A stretch of DNA of 6,846 nt. It comes from Syntrophomonadaceae bacterium. GTDB lineage: Bacteria > Bacillota > Dethiobacteria > DTU022. The notes beneath the pieces were generated by a model. It did no database searches, had not been told where the DNA came from, and saw only the letters and a list, made by a program, of their open reading frames with translations. Numbering within the stretch: the stretch's first letter is position 1; each line of letters opens with the position of its first letter. Below are positions 5,857 through 6,846 of the stretch, in pieces. Location of the stretch: positions 1-6,846 of the forward strand of contig PWFM01000137.1 in assembly GCA_003553895.1 (NCBI GenBank), read 5' to 3'. Made by a program: the position numbers and the translations under genes.

Positions 5857-5970
5857 GTAGCATAATATTTAAATCCAAACTGGATAAAGGCTTCATGTTT
5901 TCCTTAGACTGCACTCAGCCCTAAAACCCGCCTTCCGGCCTGAGAAAATGGACCTCTTCCAGTAAAACTT

Positions 5971-6846
5971 TTAAGCCTTATTCAACCACCGGGCGGCATC
6001 CATTGCATGGTAGCTGATAATCAGATCGGCGCCCGCCCTTTTCATGGACAAAAGCTGTTCTAAAACTACCGCCTGCTCATCAATCCATCCCTTGCCGGCG
6101 GCGGCCTTGACCATGGCATATTCCCCGCTGACGTTGTAGGCGGCCAGGGGCAGGTTAGCCTTTTCCCGCACCGCCCGGATCACGTCCAAATAGGAAAGGG
6201 CCGGTTTAACCATAACCATGTCGGCCCCTTCCTCTACATCCAAAGAAACCTCCCTCAGGGCTTCCCGGACGTTGGCCGGGTCCATCTGGTAGGAACGGCG
6301 GCAGCCGAACTGCGGGGCCGAGCCAGCCGCTTCCCGGAAGGGTCCGTAAAAAGCGGAGGCATATTTGACCGCGTAAGAAAGGATGGCCGTCTCCTTGAAG
6401 CCTTCCCTGTCCAGGGCGGTGCGGATGGCAGTCACCCGGCCGTCCATCATGTCCGAGGGGGCGATGATATCAGTCCCGGCCCGGGCCTGGGACAGGGCCG
6501 CTTCCGCCAGCTGCTCCAGGGTGCGATCGTTGTCGACACACCCGTTTTCGATAATGCCGCAGTGCCCGTGGTCGGTGTACTCACACAGGCAGAGGTCGGT
6601 TATGACCAGCAGTTCCGGAAAACTTTCTTTCAAGGCAGCAGCGGCCCTCTGCACCGCTTCCTCCGGATCGCTTGCCGCCCTGCCGAAAGGATCCTTGTAA
6701 TCTGGAATGCCGAATAAAAGCACCGCCGGTATACCTAGAGCCTGCACCCTCCCTGCTTCTTCCAAAAGTCGGTCTACGGAAAGGCGGCATATGCCGGGCA
6801 GGGAATCAATTGGCTCCACCCTGCCGGTGCCGTTAACCACGAAAAA
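5971..6846 (-). CDS. hemB: Porphobilinogen synthase (delta-aminolevulinate dehydratase), zinc-type, amino terminus outside window
   Basis: HemB condenses two 5-aminolevulinate molecules to porphobilinogen in the cytoplasm. The open frame runs off the window edge with FFVVNGTG, matching an internal HemB segment. The GTG at 6840 is therefore an ordinary valine codon and not the start; roughly 30 residues are missing. In the 291 residues present, numbered from the edge, DLCLCEYTDHGHCG at about 84-97 gives the three zinc-binding cysteines (86, 88 and 96) of Zn-dependent enzymes, rather than the aspartate-rich Mg form. YAVKYASAFYGPFR contains the first active-site lysine (about 161), and VMVKPALSYLD contains the Schiff-base lysine (about 214). 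The carboxyl end is complete (SYHAMDAARWLNKA). hemL follows 128 bases downstream. A tetrapyrrole gene such as hemC or hemD just upstream would be expected, but that is outside the sequence. Confidence 0.96.
   Translation of the reverse strand, partial: FFVVNGTGRVEPIDSLPGICRLSVDRLLEEAGRVQALGIPAVLLFGIPDYKDPFGRAASDPEEAVQRAAAALKESFPELLVITDLCLCEYTDHGHCGIIENGCVDNDRTLEQLAEAALSQARAGTDIIAPSDMMDGRVTAIRTALDREGFKETAILSYAVKYASAFYGPFREAAGSAPQFGCRRSYQMDPANVREALREVSLDVEEGADMVMVKPALSYLDVIRAVREKANLPLAAYNVSGEYAMVKAAAGKGWIDEQAVVLEQLLSMKRAGADLIISYHAMDAARWLNKA

Noticed and set aside
5843..5970. Terminator or promoter between hemB and hemL
   Set aside because: The only hairpin seen (GCC-GGAA-GGC) has 3 bp, and the TATTAT at 5862-5867 lacks a fitting -35 hexamer.
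6838..6840. GTG at 6840 as the start of hemB
   Set aside because: The frame stays open to the window edge with residues (FFVV) that match internal HemB sequence, so the real start is upstream of the window.

Overview
The window is read almost entirely from the minus strand. It looks like chromosomal DNA of a moderately GC-rich Gram-positive anaerobe, most plausibly a clostridial Firmicute of the Peptococcaceae/Syntrophomonas type. This placement is an inference from strong AGGAGG-type ribosome binding sites, tight gene spacing, a lipoprotein with a typical lipobox, and C5-pathway tetrapyrrole genes joined to a cobalt/nickel transporter. No mobile element, CRISPR array, tRNA or rRNA is visible.

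In transcription order (high to low coordinates) the first block is tetrapyrrole synthesis. It holds hemB (porphobilinogen synthase, zinc-type; its start lies outside the window), hemL (glutamate-1-semialdehyde aminomutase) and hemA (glutamyl-tRNA reductase). Together these carry glutamyl-tRNA through 5-aminolevulinate to porphobilinogen, although the gene order is the reverse of the reaction order. The end of hemA overlaps cbiQ by 11 bases, and cbiQ overlaps cbiO by 4. The membrane (CbiQ) and ATPase (CbiO) parts of an ECF-type Co/Ni importer are therefore built into the hem operon. This suggests that the tetrapyrrole is destined at least partly for cobalamin or another metal-loaded corrinoid or siroheme product.

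A 365-base non-coding gap (1167-1531) follows. It holds hairpins, a possible terminator, a possible promoter, and a repeated GCATGATTAA element close to the next gene. Beyond it lie a histidine-rich lipoprotein made of two near-identical ~114-residue units and, 31 bases further on, the N-terminal 93 residues of the CbiM/NikM substrate-binding membrane subunit, cut by the window edge. The ECF transporter genes are thus split into Q-O and lipoprotein-M parts.

The lipoprotein is the least ordinary item. It carries nine conserved histidines per unit plus His clusters at its N-terminus and linker, and it sits directly before cbiM. The simplest working idea is that it collects Co2+ or Ni2+ (or Zn2+) outside the membrane and hands it to CbiM. 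The sequence does not prove this. Three starts differ from the longest open frame (lipoprotein at 1166, hemA at 4495, hemL at 5842), because in each case a good ribosome binding site lies inside the longer version.
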